Counted from the first letter of the stretch, positions 44,239 through 57,700 are shown. The stretch: DNA of 64,000 nucleotides from Limonium bicolor (GCA_023374045.1 CM041777.1:483391594-483455593); one strand, 5' to 3'. Notes: a model not told the origin generated them from the sequence alone. Made by a program: numbers and translations.

Positions 44239-44790
44239 GTATCGGGCAATGAAGAGTGAAACTACCGAACTGACATGGTTGAGCTAGTTATTACATGAGC
44301 TAGGAGTTGAAGACATCAACCCCATTCTAGTCAAACACAACAACCTATTTGCAGTATATATTGCCCACAACCCAGTTCAGTTCCAGAGAACTAAACACAT
44401 TGAAATTGATATACATTTTGTTCGACAAAAGATACAAGAGGACCTCAATGAAGTTAAGCATGTCTTCAACAAAAACAGTTAGCGCATTTCCTAAGGTTAG
44501 GATCTGTATGAACTTGATTACACAAGTATTCAAAAGGATATAGGGCCTTTCCTTAGTCAACACGTAAAAGAGAAAGCATGTTAGTGTTGAGAATGTGTGT
44601 CGGCAAGCCCAATAATTAGCCAAATCCCCAATCCAATATACATGTTATTATAGGTCTGTTTAGTTTTGATGTAATTAGTTAGTCTCACGGACCAGTCTCC
44701 TCTTTTATATATTCCCTAAACATGTACTATGTACATTTACACTATGATACGATAATAGAAACAAATACTTTCTTTTTTTTGTTCATATAA
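44239..44790 (+). mobile_element. Decayed copia-1, right part: RNase H end and probable 3' LTR
   Basis: The RNase H frame resumes with a YRAMKSETTELTWL-like reading and ends with HNPVQFQRTKHIEIDIHFVR (about 44370-44430), typical of copia RNase H tails. A purine-rich AAAAGAGAAAGCA (44567-44579) precedes TGTTAGTGTTGAGAATG (44580), a likely LTR start; the LTR end is not clear, perhaps near 44770-44790. Confidence 0.75.
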
Positions 44791-45404
44791 TTGCTCAACT
44801 CCGATTGCTATCCCAAAAGTCTTCACCAAATCCTCTCTAAATTGTCTTGTCTTAAAATTGAGCAAGCTTCAACCCAAATTTTATTCTGGTTGCATTTTTT
44901 CTGGTTTGACACTACCAGCCTAAAGTTTAAGTTTTCCACGTTAGAAACTATCTCAATTAATCTCATACTTTCTTGTGGTTGCACAAGTTTAAGAGTACCA
45001 AGGTGATTTACATTCTTAGTGTCATTCGCCTTCAACAATTTAGAGCTAACAAACAAACGTTACATGTTAAAAAAATATCTCAACCACTAACCAGTACTCT
45101 CTTATTTTTATTTGTAGGTTTTGGTCCTGATGTGTTTCTTGGGATGCCTTAGGAGGGAATGGGTTAAGGGCATAGTAGGATCTTTTACAAGTGTCAGACT
45201 GAACATAGAAAAAATAAACGATAAGATAAAATGATATGTGGCGAAGAGAGAATTAGTATGGGATGATCAACTAATAACCCTCTCTTGCTATCATAAAATA
45301 ATAAGTCTTGGATACACCCACATGTAGCCAAAGATATAGAAGAAATTGTATATGCCCCTATAAAATCTGGACATTACTTATATAACAAATGTCACTAAAA
45401 CGAC
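44791..45404. other. Unassigned segment upstream of LINE remnant
   Basis: About 600 bp; short frames on both strands but no recognisable domain. It may hold the decayed 5' end of the LINE that follows. Confidence 0.35.
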
Positions 45405-46073
45405 GTGTCCAGTAAACAGCCAGTTAAGTGTCACTTTCCAAAATTAACTTTAATTGCTGGTAACGGTACTCGAGGTCATGGGATAATTATTTCGGCTCAA
45501 GGAAATACCTATTTTTGTTTTATCCTCTCTCTCCATAAAGGAGTACTGAAAGGCTTCTCATATACTTCAATTATAGTACCACGTGAACTGATCCCTAAAC
45601 TTGGCCCTACAAATTTGGTGGCACTTTTCGAGAAACCCCAAAAGCTACCTCCTGCCGTAACAGAACCTCTCCCCCTTCCCAATAAGCACTCACATCTGAT
45701 AGCCACTAAATACGGCAGGGAGCAACATCATTACATCCAACCTCCATTTGAAAACCATCCGACATTTTTTCTAAAGCAGTCACAATCGAGCCCACCACAA
45801 ACAGCCATCTCTCCAACCCCCTATGACTCTATCTCTCAGTCCCCATACACTCATCTCTCACAACAACAATTACCCCCCAACCCAAGAAGTCACACAATTA
45901 AATTCCCTACCCCACGTTACCAACCCATTGCCGCCCTCACACAGTTCTCTCACTCCCCTCTCACCAAGAGTAAACCTAGAAGTCATTTTACCATGTATGC
46001 ATGTTTCAGTCTCCATAAAATTCGGAAAGCCCTAACAATAACCCCAGGTCCCCAACTGCTCAAAAATTCCTAG
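45405..46073 (+). pseudogene. Unrecognised 222-codon frame, possible LINE ORF1 remnant
   Basis: Not recognised with confidence. The N-terminal third is mixed hydrophobic; the rest is rich in Pro, Ser, Gln and His (about residues 85-200) without cysteine knuckles. It ends about 120 bp before the first recognisable endonuclease residues of the LINE on the same strand, where ORF1 of a plant L1-type element is expected, which is the only reason for the label. A chance frame in low-complexity C-rich DNA is an alternative. Confidence 0.35.
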
Positions 46074-46189
46074 ATCTCAGTAGGCGCATCAATTGCCACT
46101 ACCCCAATCTAGAGTTGTCCTTACAAAGCTTTTCACAAATCCTCTAATGTAGTAAGAGAGTGAAGGAAAAGCAAAGTGCTAAAAAACTG

Positions 46190-49100
46190 CCCAACCTAAT
46201 CTTCTTTCAAAATATCACACGAATAAACATAAAAGAGAAGCTAGCCATGCTCAGAAAGGAGATATGAGAAGCATACACACACATTGTCGGACTCCTCGAG
46301 ACTCATTGATCCCAACCCCTCAATAACCGCCTCAGGTTGTGGAGGGGGCAGGGCAATACAGAATCAATTGAAGTCCCTGTTGTTGGTCACATGGGGGTTT
46401 AATAGTAGCCTGGAACCCCAACCATATTAACATTCGCAGCTCTTTGCAAGGCTCTCAATGGATAGCCGTTGAATTGGATTGGCCAAGTATCCCCTTTTCA
46501 GGTTTTGTCGTCTTCGTTTACAGCCCAACTCGACCAGAAGAGAGATGAATCATGTACTCAGAAATTTTGGGCATCTCATTCAACAAACCTATCTTTGTCG
46601 CAGGGGACCTGAATGAAGTCTTAAAAGGCAGTGATCGCAAAAGAGGCAAGGATAACACCTTCACTAGAAGCATAGAAGACTTGCGTCTCTGGATAGAGCA
46701 ACTTAGCTTGATTGAAGTAGAACTCCAAGGGTAAAATATACTTGGAGAAACAAAAAGTATATGAGCCGAATAAACCGGTTTTTACACAAGCGGAGTGGCA
46801 TGCTAGCTTTCCGGGACTCAATCTTCATGTGAATACTTGAAAATTGTTTGACCACAAGTTCATGAAAATCTCTCTTTTGGATGTTAACTGGGGTCCTAAA
46901 CTTTTCAGAGTCTTAAACGGGTGGCTTAATCACAAAGACTTTAAACCTTTCTTCAAAGAGGAATGGTCAAAGCTCCGTAAACTGCCGCTGACTACAAAAC
47001 TCAAAGAAATTAAAAGAGCTCTATGACAATGGAATTATGAAGTGTGTGAGCATATTGATTAGAGGCTGAACTCTGTGCAAGTTGATCATGCTTAGATTGA
47101 CAAAGCAGTAGAAGACGGTACATTGGACTCATGTCCAGCGATGCTTAGAGCTGAAAAAACTAACCAATTCTGGGGGAGATCAGAATACTTCATTTTTTCA
47201 TAGAAGGGCTTCTATTAATAGAAGAAATAATACTATCTCCTCACTTGTCATCAACGGGAAGATCTCTAGCGAACCGGCATCCATTCAAAAGGCAATCCAT
47301 AATTTCTACATGAAGCTCTTCTCGATTAACTCCAGCTCGCGGTCTTCCCCCCCTCTCAGGCCATCCACGGCTTTCAGAAGCAGAGGCGTGCATTTTGACT
47401 TCGAGGCCCACCCTCTTGGAGATCAAACAGGCAGTCTGGTCTGTCGATGGTAATAAAGCTCCCGGTTACGATGGTTTAAATTTTCATATAATAAAAGGAG
47501 TATAGGGTATAATCGGTGAGGACTGCGCAACTGCAGTCATAAGTTTCTTCGATACCGGTCGACTCCCCAAGGGGTGCATTATGACGTGGCTTACTCTAAT
47601 CCCGGAAATTACCGGAGCCTCAAGAGTAGAAGACTTCAGACTGATAAGCATTATTGGATCAATTTATAAGGTCATATGCAAAATTATTTCTACAAGATTC
47701 AGCCAAATAATGGGCAAACTAATCCAAGGGACTTAGACCAGTTTTATCAAAGGGAGACATATCACTGAGGGGCCTCTAATCACCAATGAAGTAATCGATC
47801 GGCTTAAGCATAAGCGCAAGTTAGGCATATTACTAAAAATTGATTTCTCAAAGGCCTTTGACTATTTATTGTGGTCTTTTATTGATGTTATGCTGTAACA
47901 TTATGGTTTCATTGATACTTGGAGATCATGGATGAGGAATGCATCTCTACCTCTATCATATCTATTCTGATTAACGACGTTCCATCACCTCCCCTCAAGC
48001 CAAAATGTGGAGTGAGACAAGATGACCCCCTTTCACCTTTCTTATTTGTTCTCTATGTATAAGGACTTGGCTGACTTTTGGATGAGCCAATTCGTATGAG
48101 GCTACGAAAAGGGACTATATGTGGGAATCAATGAAACACTTATTTCCCCCTTGCAATATGCTGATGACACCTTAATTTTCTGTAACCCAAACAAAGAGGA
48201 GTTACAGGTGGTCAAGTTATGCCTCATGGTTTTTTCGGAGATGTCAGGACTAGAAATTAATTGGTCTAAATCCATGGCAGTCCCGGTCAATGCAAAAGAA
48301 GAGCAACTACATGCTATACGTGAAATATTTGGATGTCAGATCGGCACTCTTCCCATGTATTACTTGGGCCTTCCTATTGGTGGCAGTACCAAGCGATTAT
48401 CCACTTGGAAACTGATTTTAGACAAGATCCAACACATACTAGCTGGTTGGAAATCCTCTTCTCTTTCTAGAGCAGGCCGAATTATCTTAATAAAATCTGT
48501 TCGAAAGCTTACCGATTTACTACCTCAGTTTGTTTAAAATGCCAAAGAATGTTCTAAGGTAAATCCGACAAATGCAACACAGGTTTTTATGAGGTAAAGA
48601 TGGACGTCGAGGCATCTCACTTGTATCTTAGAGTACTCTCTCCAAATCGAAAGACCAAGATGGCTGGGGGTCACCAATATGGAGGTAAAAAATGTAGCTC
48701 TTCTTTTTAAATGGTGGTGGGAATTCCAATCAGAAGATGGGAAGTTATGAAGAATATCATTTGTGCAATTTACGACATTGATGTTCACCTCCCAATTACT
48801 GATGAGAAGTGGAGCAGAATTCGCAGAAATGGAACATGGAAAACTATTCTGTCTATTGCCTCTTGGAAGTCCTCGCATGAAACGGTGATGGCCTCTAATA
48901 TTCGATGGGTTGTTTCGAATGGTAAAAGGGTCCATTTCTGGATCGACATCTGGTTGGGCTCACAAGCTTTACGTGACCGATTCCCACAACTCTATCTGCT
49001 AAATGATAAGAAGTATTCTACCATCTTTGACATGGGGCAGTGGGTTGGAGGCACGTGGGAATGGTCTCTCATCTGGAGGAGACAATTATTTTTGTATGAA

Positions 49101-49915
49101 AAAGTATAAGTCAAAGAGTTGCTTGAGTTGCTTAACTCCACTCCACCCATCTTATCCCATAATGACGATCATCTAAGCTGGATGGCTGCTAGGGAAGGAG
49201 TTTATGCCTTAAATTCTTTTTACGACACTGTTATTACCCAGCAATCCCAAGAACCAGTTCTCTGATGCCATGCAATTTGGCACAAGTTTGCTCCACTACG
49301 AGTTGAGTTACTGATATGGCTGATTCTACAAGGCCGTATTCAAACAAAAGACATGCTCTTCGCTAGCAATCTACTACTAATAGGACAGTTGAGATGTGTT
49401 TTCTGTAATCGAGCGATAGAGACAGTGGAACAAGTTATTATTCACTACAGCGTTTCAAGAGCTCTCTAGATCCGATTGCTGAACTAGTGGGGTATGTTGT
49501 TTGTATTCCCCCGATCTCCCCTCACGCTGTTTCATGCTTGGAATGGTAGTGCTGGTACTAAGCGAAATATGCTCTGGAATTCTTCCCTCTTCTTTACCTT
49601 TTGGGCTATATGGAATCAAAGGAACAAAATCTGCTTCGAAGGCAGCTCTCTGGCTTGGGACAAAGTTGCAGACTCTGTGAAAAGGCTTAGTCTTGAATGG
49701 TGACACCACAAATACCATCTTCCATCTTATGCCATTCTGTCCTCAAGAAGATTATTTTCATTAATTTATTCATAGCACTTCTCTGTTGTTTTGTTTCTAG
49801 TTGTAACAATGTTTGTTCTGTGCTGTTAACGTGTACTCGATGGTGAGAACGGCTTTAGCCACAGTATTACCATTCTAAAACTGGTTAACCCGTCAGTTAT
49901 AAAAAAATACATAAA
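46190..49915 (+). pseudogene. Decayed L1-type LINE ORF2: endonuclease, RT, zf-RVT
   Basis: A plant LINE ORF2 normally nicks the target and reverse-transcribes its RNA from it. Segments in order across changing frames: INIKEKLAMLRKEI and IVGLLETH (46200-46310), AVELDWPSIPFSGFVVFVYSPT (46460-46535), FVAGDLNEVLKGSDRKRG (46590-46650; endonuclease GDFN motif); RT motifs KAPGYDGLNF (47455), EDFRLISIIGSIYKVICKI (47630-47690), FIKGRHITEGPLITNEVIDRLKHKRKLGILLKIDFSKAFD (47740-47860), RQDDPLSPFLF (48015) and YADDTLIFC (48155); thumb/connection 48180-48537; a zinc-ribbon (zf-RVT) with LRCVFCNRAIETVEQVIIH (49390-49445) and the usual tail WAIWNQRNKICFEG (49600). Many stops and frameshifts. An A-rich stretch at 49897-49921 may be the eroded tail. 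Confidence 0.88.
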
Positions 49916-49921
49916 AATAGC

Positions 49922-50363
49922 ACTTTCAGTGTAATTGTTTATTGTACAAATTTTTCTTATTCATTATACATGTTTTCATTGTTGGTTGTCAATACATGTA
50001 GTCAAAGATGACTACATGTATAATCATAAAATTAAAATTGTGGGGAAGATGCATAAACTATTATTTTTGAGTGAGTGCATCGATTCTTGCTATTATGGGC
50101 ATAGAATTGAGATGGGGGAAAGTATTAAACGAGTGATTTATGTTTCATTAAAGAGATATGTTCCATCACTTGTCAAAAGGGCTGGTGTATTTATGGGCAT
50201 ATAATAGAGATGGAAAAGTATTAAACGATCAATTTTGACAGCCCTACGATAATTTCTTGAACCAACATTTATAAATTTGTTTTATGACATATTTTAGTCA
50301 TCAATCATGTCATAACAGTCTTAGACAGTCGATTTATACAACTTTTTATAAGTACGTAGATAT
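49922..50363. other. AT-rich spacer between two LINEs
   Basis: About 440 bp; no gene seen. The 89-codon frame at 49935-50204 has no recognisable domain. Confidence 0.4.
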
Positions 50364-50379
50364 GTTAAAGTTAGGTATT

Positions 50380-52162
50380 TTTTTTCGAAAGACAGCATAC
50401 TATATCAGCTAAGAGCATAAAGTCATTACATCATCTGGTATTGTATCAGTCCAAAATCCATCCAAACTACCACCCCTGCCCAAATTCGCTAACATTTGAG
50501 CTACCACATTCTCATCTCTTGAAACAAAAGACCAAGAAACCTTCCTAAAACATGAACATTTTTGCAAAATATCATCGACCAACATTGTCTGATTTGGATC
50601 ACCTTGAGTGTCACCATTCACAATATTCACTAAGGATTTACAATCTGAAAAGGAACAAACATCTACCATTCCATCTTCGTTTGCCTAATCCATAGCCATA
50701 ATAAGTGCCTTAGCTTCAACAAAAACAGGCAATTCCTCATCCCGCATCAAAAACCCGCTTGCACCTATCCATCATGACTCTGATACCGCATAGCTAACCA
50801 CCCATTTGCCCGCACCCGAACCAGGTTTGAAGCTACCATCAAAAAACAAAGCCGTAGCCTCCATCCCCGCAAATGGCACCCTCCCTTGAACTTGGATGTT
50901 ACCTTTGCCTGCAATACATGCCACTGCAAGGTATGCTTCCGCTTGATACCAGCCATCAACCATGCTGTGTGCCTTCCCGTGGCTAAACTAGCATCTAGAG
51001 AACCAAATTTTCCACATAGATAAGACCAGGCAGATATAATTTAAACCAGAAAAGCTCAAAACACAATGCAAAAGCCAGTCAAGAAAAGCTCTGTTAGTAG
51101 ATAATTGCATGGGCCTTTCAAAGGGAATGCGACACCAGAGAGGGGAGATCAACTTGCAGTAAAGGAAAACATGCTTGAATGACTCAACACCACCACAGAA
51201 ACAAGAGGATGTCCTGCCATCCTTAAACTTTTAAGATAAGAGGGCATTACACCAGGCAGAAACCCATGAACAAGTTTCCACCAAAACACCTTAACATGCA
51301 GTGGACAAAAGAGTGCCAAATTTTCCTTAGAGCCCTCCCCACATATCCTTCCCCTGAACTATGTGATATACTAGCTACCTTGAAAGACAGAGCCGTATAA
51401 TAAGCAGATCGCACTGCAAACAAACCAGTTTTGGTACCTCTCCAAACCCACTTATCTTCTCCCCCCCCCCCCCCCTCATTACCCAAATCTATAGCCTCAA
51501 TCTCCTTAACATATTCAACCCTAAACCAATCCCTAAGGAGAGCTGAGCGCCAACTTCTATAACTGGGTTAAATAGCCAAGAAACCTTCCCCTCCGCTATG
51601 GCCAAACTTGGCAAGTTATCTGGAGAAGGGCAGCCTCCAAGCTTGTTTGGCAGCCAAGGAGACAAGAGGCCAATAGAGTGCCCATTACCAATAACCTGCC
51701 TAACCCCAAATTTAAATAAATTAATACAAGAGAAAATACTCCTCCTAACAGGACTTGGTCTACTCCCCAATGTAGCCGACAACAGAGAGCCATCCCTGAA
51801 ATATCTAGCCTTGAGCACCTTGACGAAAGTAGTAGTTGGACAAGACACAATTCTTCAAAGCTACCGGGTAAGTAGCGCCTCATTAAAAACCCCCAGATCT
51901 CTGAAACCCATACCCCCAAGAGAGACAGGCTGACACAGAGACAACCACTTACTCCAATGTAAACCCTCCCTATTATCCGAACCTGTCCACCAAAACCTTG
52001 CCAAGAGGGTGTGTAATTCCCTTATTAGGGTCATAGGAAGCTTAACAACACTCATAACATAGACAGGAATGACTGTAAAACATTTTTAATTAAAATACTC
52101 CTACCAGCCTGGAAACCAGCCGCCACTAGCCTTGAACTTTCCTCTGAACTCTCTCACGAATA
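50380..52162 (-). mobile_element. 5'-truncated LINE insertion with 16-bp target duplication
   Basis: Minus-strand 3' part of a plant L1-type LINE flanked by the direct repeat GTTAAAGTTAGGTATT (50364-50379 and 52163-52178), with a short T run (50378-50384, the A tail on the minus strand) next to the left copy. Readable parts, in element order: ...MTLIRELHTLLARFWWTGSDNREGLHWSKW, SLGGMGFRDLGVFNEALLTR, a zf-RVT segment DKWVWRGTKTGLFAVRSAYY, then an RNase H-like domain (FFDGSFKPGSGAGKW, FSDCKSLVNIVNG, VSRDENVVAQMLANLGRGG). Broken by several stops. Clear target-primed insertion. Confidence 0.9.
50409..52055 (-). pseudogene. LINE ORF2 C-terminal half with RNase H-like tail
   Basis: Coding remnant within the truncated LINE, in frames 51861-52055, 51489-51848, 51247-51486, 50772-50963 and 50409-50669. 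The RNase H (RVT_3 type) shows DGS and SDCKSLV acidic positions and ends with a stop near 50409. A C homopolymer of about 16 bases at 51461-51476 disrupts the frame. Confidence 0.85.
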
Positions 52163-52429
52163 GTTAAAGTTAGGTATTGTGTTCGATTAAATACAACCAA
52201 AATTCAAACCGATTTAAAAAATGTTTTGTATCAAAACTTTTGATCCAAATCCTGAAACACTATAACTTGGGCATTCTGAGGTCAACCCAATTGATCCAGA
52301 TATTTTTTTTTGAACATAACATGATTTATTTAATTCTACAACCAACGTGGGGACGAAGAATATATATAAACTCATCTCACTTAATAAATTTATCATGTGA
52401 TATAATATTAAAAATTACTAATGAGTGTA

Positions 52430-53465
52430 TAACACTAACTAGTCGTTTGGTAGAAGCTCAAGGAATTATAATCCATGGAATTGAAATAATTACACTATTT
52501 GGTTACAGGGATTTAAATTCCAAGAATTTTGGTAATATCCATATTCTGATATTATATTGAGAATAATATTTACTGATATTTAACTAGGGATTGAAATTCC
52601 AAACGAGTTGCCATGTTCCTTCCATTACTTAGTGGTAATTATTTATAAATTAAAATATTTTCAGAATTTCCACCCATATAAAAGCAACTACTTATTTATT
52701 TCATATTTCTATCTTACACTTTTTTCTCTTTAACTTGTTTATATTCAAATTCATTGCTATGCTTTCCAATTCATTTCTAAGTGAATAATTACATTTTTTT
52801 CTTTTTGTACGAATAAAAAGCAAATTTATTTACTATTCTCATTCAAAATATCTTGTAATTTTAGAGATGAATAGGACAAATGTTTAGTTTGATCTAGGTA
52901 CTGCATTTCAAGGTATAAACTTTTACATTATTATTTTCTTATTTTTTGTGTAGAATGTTTTACTAAATTTGAATAATTAGTAATATTTTTAAAAGACTTT
53001 TTACGGCTTATATAATGTTAATAACATACATATTACATGCTAAATATAATATATTTAATGTTTCTTTTAACATTCTACATGCTCAGTAATTACAAGTTTA
53101 TATTCATAGTATCAAATTAATGTTATCCCTAATTTAAATAGAAATTCAGAGAAATTTTGAAGATAATTTATTATCTATTTTTTTGGGTTTGTATAATTAT
53201 GACAAGTAAAATTTATCAATTAAAGTCTGTCAATTTCTTTTATAAATTCTCAATTTAATTTATATAATTAGAAATTGAACGTATAACTAATAATAATAAC
53301 GTATTAACGCTAATTATTTATTAGTAACTGTATAATTATTCCAAATCTATTTGTGTATCCTGACAACCAAACAAAGAAACTGTTAAATATCAATTATTTC
53401 TATCATAACAACCAAATAATGTCATATTAGGAATTAATATTCAAAGAACCAAACAACCCGAAATC
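52430..53465. mobile_element. Possible AT-rich foldback element
   Basis: Left edge AGTCGTTTGGTAGAAG (52441) and right edge GAACCAAACAACCCG (53447) are inverted relatives (GTCGTTTGGT against GGTTGTTTGGT), and second TTTGGTT/AACCAAA motifs lie inside at 52498 and 53410. This fits a MITE of about 1 kb, but no clear target duplication was found. No coding capacity. Confidence 0.4.
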
Positions 53466-54760
53466 AAATACAATAAATTAGGATTATCATAATGACAATC
53501 TATTACAAAGCTCTTTTTGAGGAGCAACTTTTCACACGTCAAAAGTTGATTATTTAATCAAATAGTAAATGATTAAACTTTGTATTTATAATTTTAACTT
53601 ATGGAGAATTACAAAGCAAATACACAGACTTTTTTAAAAAATTGTTATAAATAGATATATCTTGTGGTGGACTCCACATCTCATGTAATTAGGGTTTCCT
53701 CATGTCTACTGATCTCTTTTTACAATCTTTCTTCTTTTATTCACTATACGTTATCAGCACGCTCTAAATTTCTAAAATAACCCGGTTCTCCTCTATCATC
53801 ATCATCCAAAATATCACCTTGATCCATCTACACAATTGCTTCCTCAAAGATTGAAAACATGGAAATCAGTTCTTCTCCTGACCGCCTCCATCTACAAAAA
53901 CAAAACCCTCTTTGCGTATTCGATCTCCTAACTGTTATATTCACATATTGCCGATAAATTAATATCATGTTGATTGCGAGTGAATGTGCCCCCATCTGAT
54001 TTGATTGAGTTGATCACTCCATTCGTACAATCTCACCGTATGTGTCCTCTCCTCCTCTATTTGGGGATGATAATAAGTACCGTCTTCGCCTGATCTCGAC
54101 GGGGTTATGTATTAGATAACTCAAGAGACAAGATAAATTTGGCACAAAGACTTTGGTTCTTGCGCCAGGGTATAACATGGTTTCTGCCTTGTCAACATTA
54201 AATTGCAGAATAAAATGAAGGAAGAAAGAAGAATAGTCAACACATTCGTCGGGAGTTTTTAGGGTAGGAGAGAGAAAAATATTTTTTTCAAAATGTTATA
54301 ACTCACAAAATATAAGTACAAAAATAAAAAAATGATACCATTGTTCATTATTTCTCGTGCTCTTCAAAACAAGATGCATCATGGATATGTTTTGGTAACT
54401 TAAAATTTTATGTTTTTAGAAGGAGTATATATTAGTTATTTTTAAAGTGAATCTTATTCATTGGCAAAATGAATCTTCTTTAATAATAAATGAACTTGAT
54501 ACATTAACAAATGAATCTTACCCCAAACACTCTAGAAAACCATCCTATGAAAGTTAAAAACGTCAAAGGCATTTTTGCATTTTTATGGATTGTAGCGCAT
54601 GAACCCAAAAAATCTGTCGAGTTAGTAACAACAATATAAAATGTAGAACTAATACCAAAAAGATTAACCTACCCTTAAAACACCCTTAAAACCACCGTAG
54701 GAAAGCTAAAAACGTTGAAGGCATTTTTATGGTTTGTAGTGCATGGTTTCGGGTCGTTAG
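53466..54760. other. Repeat debris; possible LTR/primer-site fragment and a diverged duplication
   Basis: No gene. TATAAATAG at 53647 followed by ACGTTATCAGCACG at 53750 recalls the LTR-to-interior junction of some plant copia elements (weak). Near the Tekay LTR, a ~65-bp unit AAACCATCCTATGAAAG...GTAGCGCATG (54538-54602) is repeated in diverged form at 54689-54745. Confidence 0.4.
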
Positions 54761-57700
54761 TGTAATACCCCAACTCATTCCAATGTGGTTATCGCAAAAG
54801 CTTACTAATATATATCCAATATCACAGCCGAATTAACTACAACACCTAGAACCTTGCCACGATCTGAACAATCCAGAATATACCGAACTTAAATATTTAC
54901 AAGCTTAACCAAAATACCAAAATACTAATCAAGTATCAAGTATCTCAAGTCTAACATAGTTTGCTAAACAATGCAACTATCAACTAACGGGTGTACATGC
55001 ACAACCCGTAGACAAAATGTAAGGCCCATCCTAAGTCTACCCGCTTCTACTCTCAAGGTGGGTTTTCTGTGGGTGCTTACCTGCAAAATAAATATGGATG
55101 CCCCAAGGGGCTCAACACCTTCGCTGGTACGATTAACTTGTAGTTATGCACGACTATTTTGTTGTAAACATGCGATTGATTATTATACATCAATAATGAG
55201 AAGTACAATAAACACCACACAAACATATGAAACAATTCATAGTTCAAACATATTGAACAACTTAAAAACGTTCCTTAAGTAAGTGAGTTAGCTTTTAACT
55301 CCTTAAGTTCAGGTTTCCTTATTCTCATATCTACCCTTATCTCACTGTACCAACCGTTCTTTAATTAGAATTGGTTGTTCCTTAACTCAATGTTTATCTT
55401 TGTCGGGTCAAAAGTAAACCCTAGCCAATGAGCTATTAACTCCATTGAGTTAAATAAACATTATTTCTTAATTTGGGATTTAGGAGATCCCCCCGCACCA
55501 TCTTAATCTGGCCTCCCACCTTGAACTGTAATCCAAGGTGGTCGAGTCTATATGTCTACTCTAGGCAACAAGTCCAAGACGAATCTCAACGGAAGTCAGA
55601 TCTGATACAGATACCAACCCCTTTTTCCTTAACATGCATGACTGGAGTCAGTACCGGATTTCTCACTTCCCACAAGTTCCAGTTAGTGAAAGTATCAAAG
55701 ACGAGTGTTAGTTAAACCTTTTTTGGGTATTAACCAACCAATAACAGGGAGTGTGTTCTTATATCATTCCTTTGTTTACTAAGCATAGTTAGTAAGTTAA
55801 CTCAAGTCAAGAGTGTTAGTATAATATAAACACACGAAGCACAAAAAATAAACCATTTGCATGCCTTATCTTGTTTTAGTCAAAACAATTAAACAAATAG
55901 CACACAAGCCGAGGGACACCTCGTTAGCAAACAAGCTACAAGAAAGCTATACCGTTCATCGTAGGTCGTTCGGTTGCCTAATCTCCTTCCGAGTCCAAAT
56001 TATCAAATCCTAAAACATTCATCCAATTCGGGTTGTTAATTACTTTCAATTAACTTAGCTTAACTAATCACTAATGATTCCCGATTAATAACCACTAAGT
56101 CTTTGTAGTTTAATCTTAATCTCATAAGTCATTTACTACTCATTATTTCTTAAGCTTTTTTATGCCCCTAATGACCATTATATCATTAATTATGTCCTAA
56201 AATCTTATAATATCATTACCAACAAGTCCCAACCTTAAAACCCCATTTTTTAACATTCTGTAGCTTTTTTGGTTGGTCCGGGTTTGTGTCCGAGGATGTA
56301 AACCCAGACCAATTCATCGGATGAGTTTCTGCCTAGTTTTATGGCTGGTCCGGGTTTGTGTACCGGATTATAAACCCGATCCTAGTGTCCAACATACTGC
56401 CTAGTTTTTGAACTGGTCCGGGTTTGTGTACTTATATACAAACCCGGCCAACACTAATGTGTCAGTTTTACAGTTTTTCAACTCTTTTCAACCTCAATTC
56501 TTATCCAATCTTTTCCTATCCTTTTCACAAGTATTCTAGCATGTTTTAACATCATTTTGGCACTTTAAAATCCTCCTAATTCATCCACCAAACTCATACT
56601 CAGCTCCTTGATCATTACTCACTCAAATTCTTACTAAATTGCTAACACTTAAAATTTAGTTTCTTACACTTCCAACATGTAAACTTTGCCTAAAACCTTA
56701 ACTATCCCAAATGTTTCCTCACAACCATTTTGACCACTCCTAAAGCATCATTAGTCATGTTACCTCTTTTACTCTAGCTACTCAAAATTTTCAAAGTTAT
56801 ACACTCTAGTTCATACTTACACTTTCACAAGACATTATACCTTATTTTACTTCAAATTTTGCACAAGTCTTTAGGCTTCTCATACCATGACTTTGGTGTG
56901 TTAAATTCACCATGCTAACCTCTAGTTCCTCCTAGACAACCCTAGTTCATTCTAATCCTCAAGAACACCCTAGTTCATTCATTTCCACCAAAATAACCCT
57001 TAATGATTCCTAGTGCAACCTAGGTCATAGTATTTCACTAGAACACTTAAACACCTAGTTTCTCACCCAAATTTTGACATAGCTTTCCTAGTATATTATT
57101 ATATCCAAAATCATAGTTTTTCATCCTTAAACAGTCAAAGACATCCAAATCCTTAATGGATGTTCTCTACACATAAATTACACTCAAACTACACCAAATT
57201 TCAATATAGTGCATAAACTTAAATTGCTTGGCACTTAGGCCCTTAAATGACTTGGCTCTTAGGCCCTTAACTGACAATAATTTAAACACTGAATTTCCCA
57301 CATTTAAAGCTTTCAACCTGCAATTACACACATCAATCCCATGACAATTATAAATGTTCTTGTAACTCACCTTAAGATTATTTTACTAACTCATTCACCA
57401 TTGGCTCTTTAGTTTGTTTATATCAATATAAATACAATTTCATAAGGTATTATACTACATTAAGGTAGATCATTTACCTTAGGTTTCCAAGACTTTCTCT
57501 CTTTCTCTTCTCCATGATTTCTTGATTGAAAATCGGTCAAGGTCTTTTTTCCTTTGCTAATCTTCTAATAAATGTTTAAATAGATGTATGAGTGCTAAGT
57601 AATATACCTAGACTCATGGAATCATTCCTAGGTTACAAAGGAGTGTTTAATGCATTAAAATGGGTGTTTACCTTAAGAGTTTGGAATGAACTTTGAAAGG

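Noticed and set aside
45405..46073. Pro-rich 222-codon frame as a host gene
   Set aside because: No start context, intron or domain evidence; position before a LINE ORF2 makes a decayed ORF1 or chance frame more likely. Kept only as a low-confidence pseudogene.
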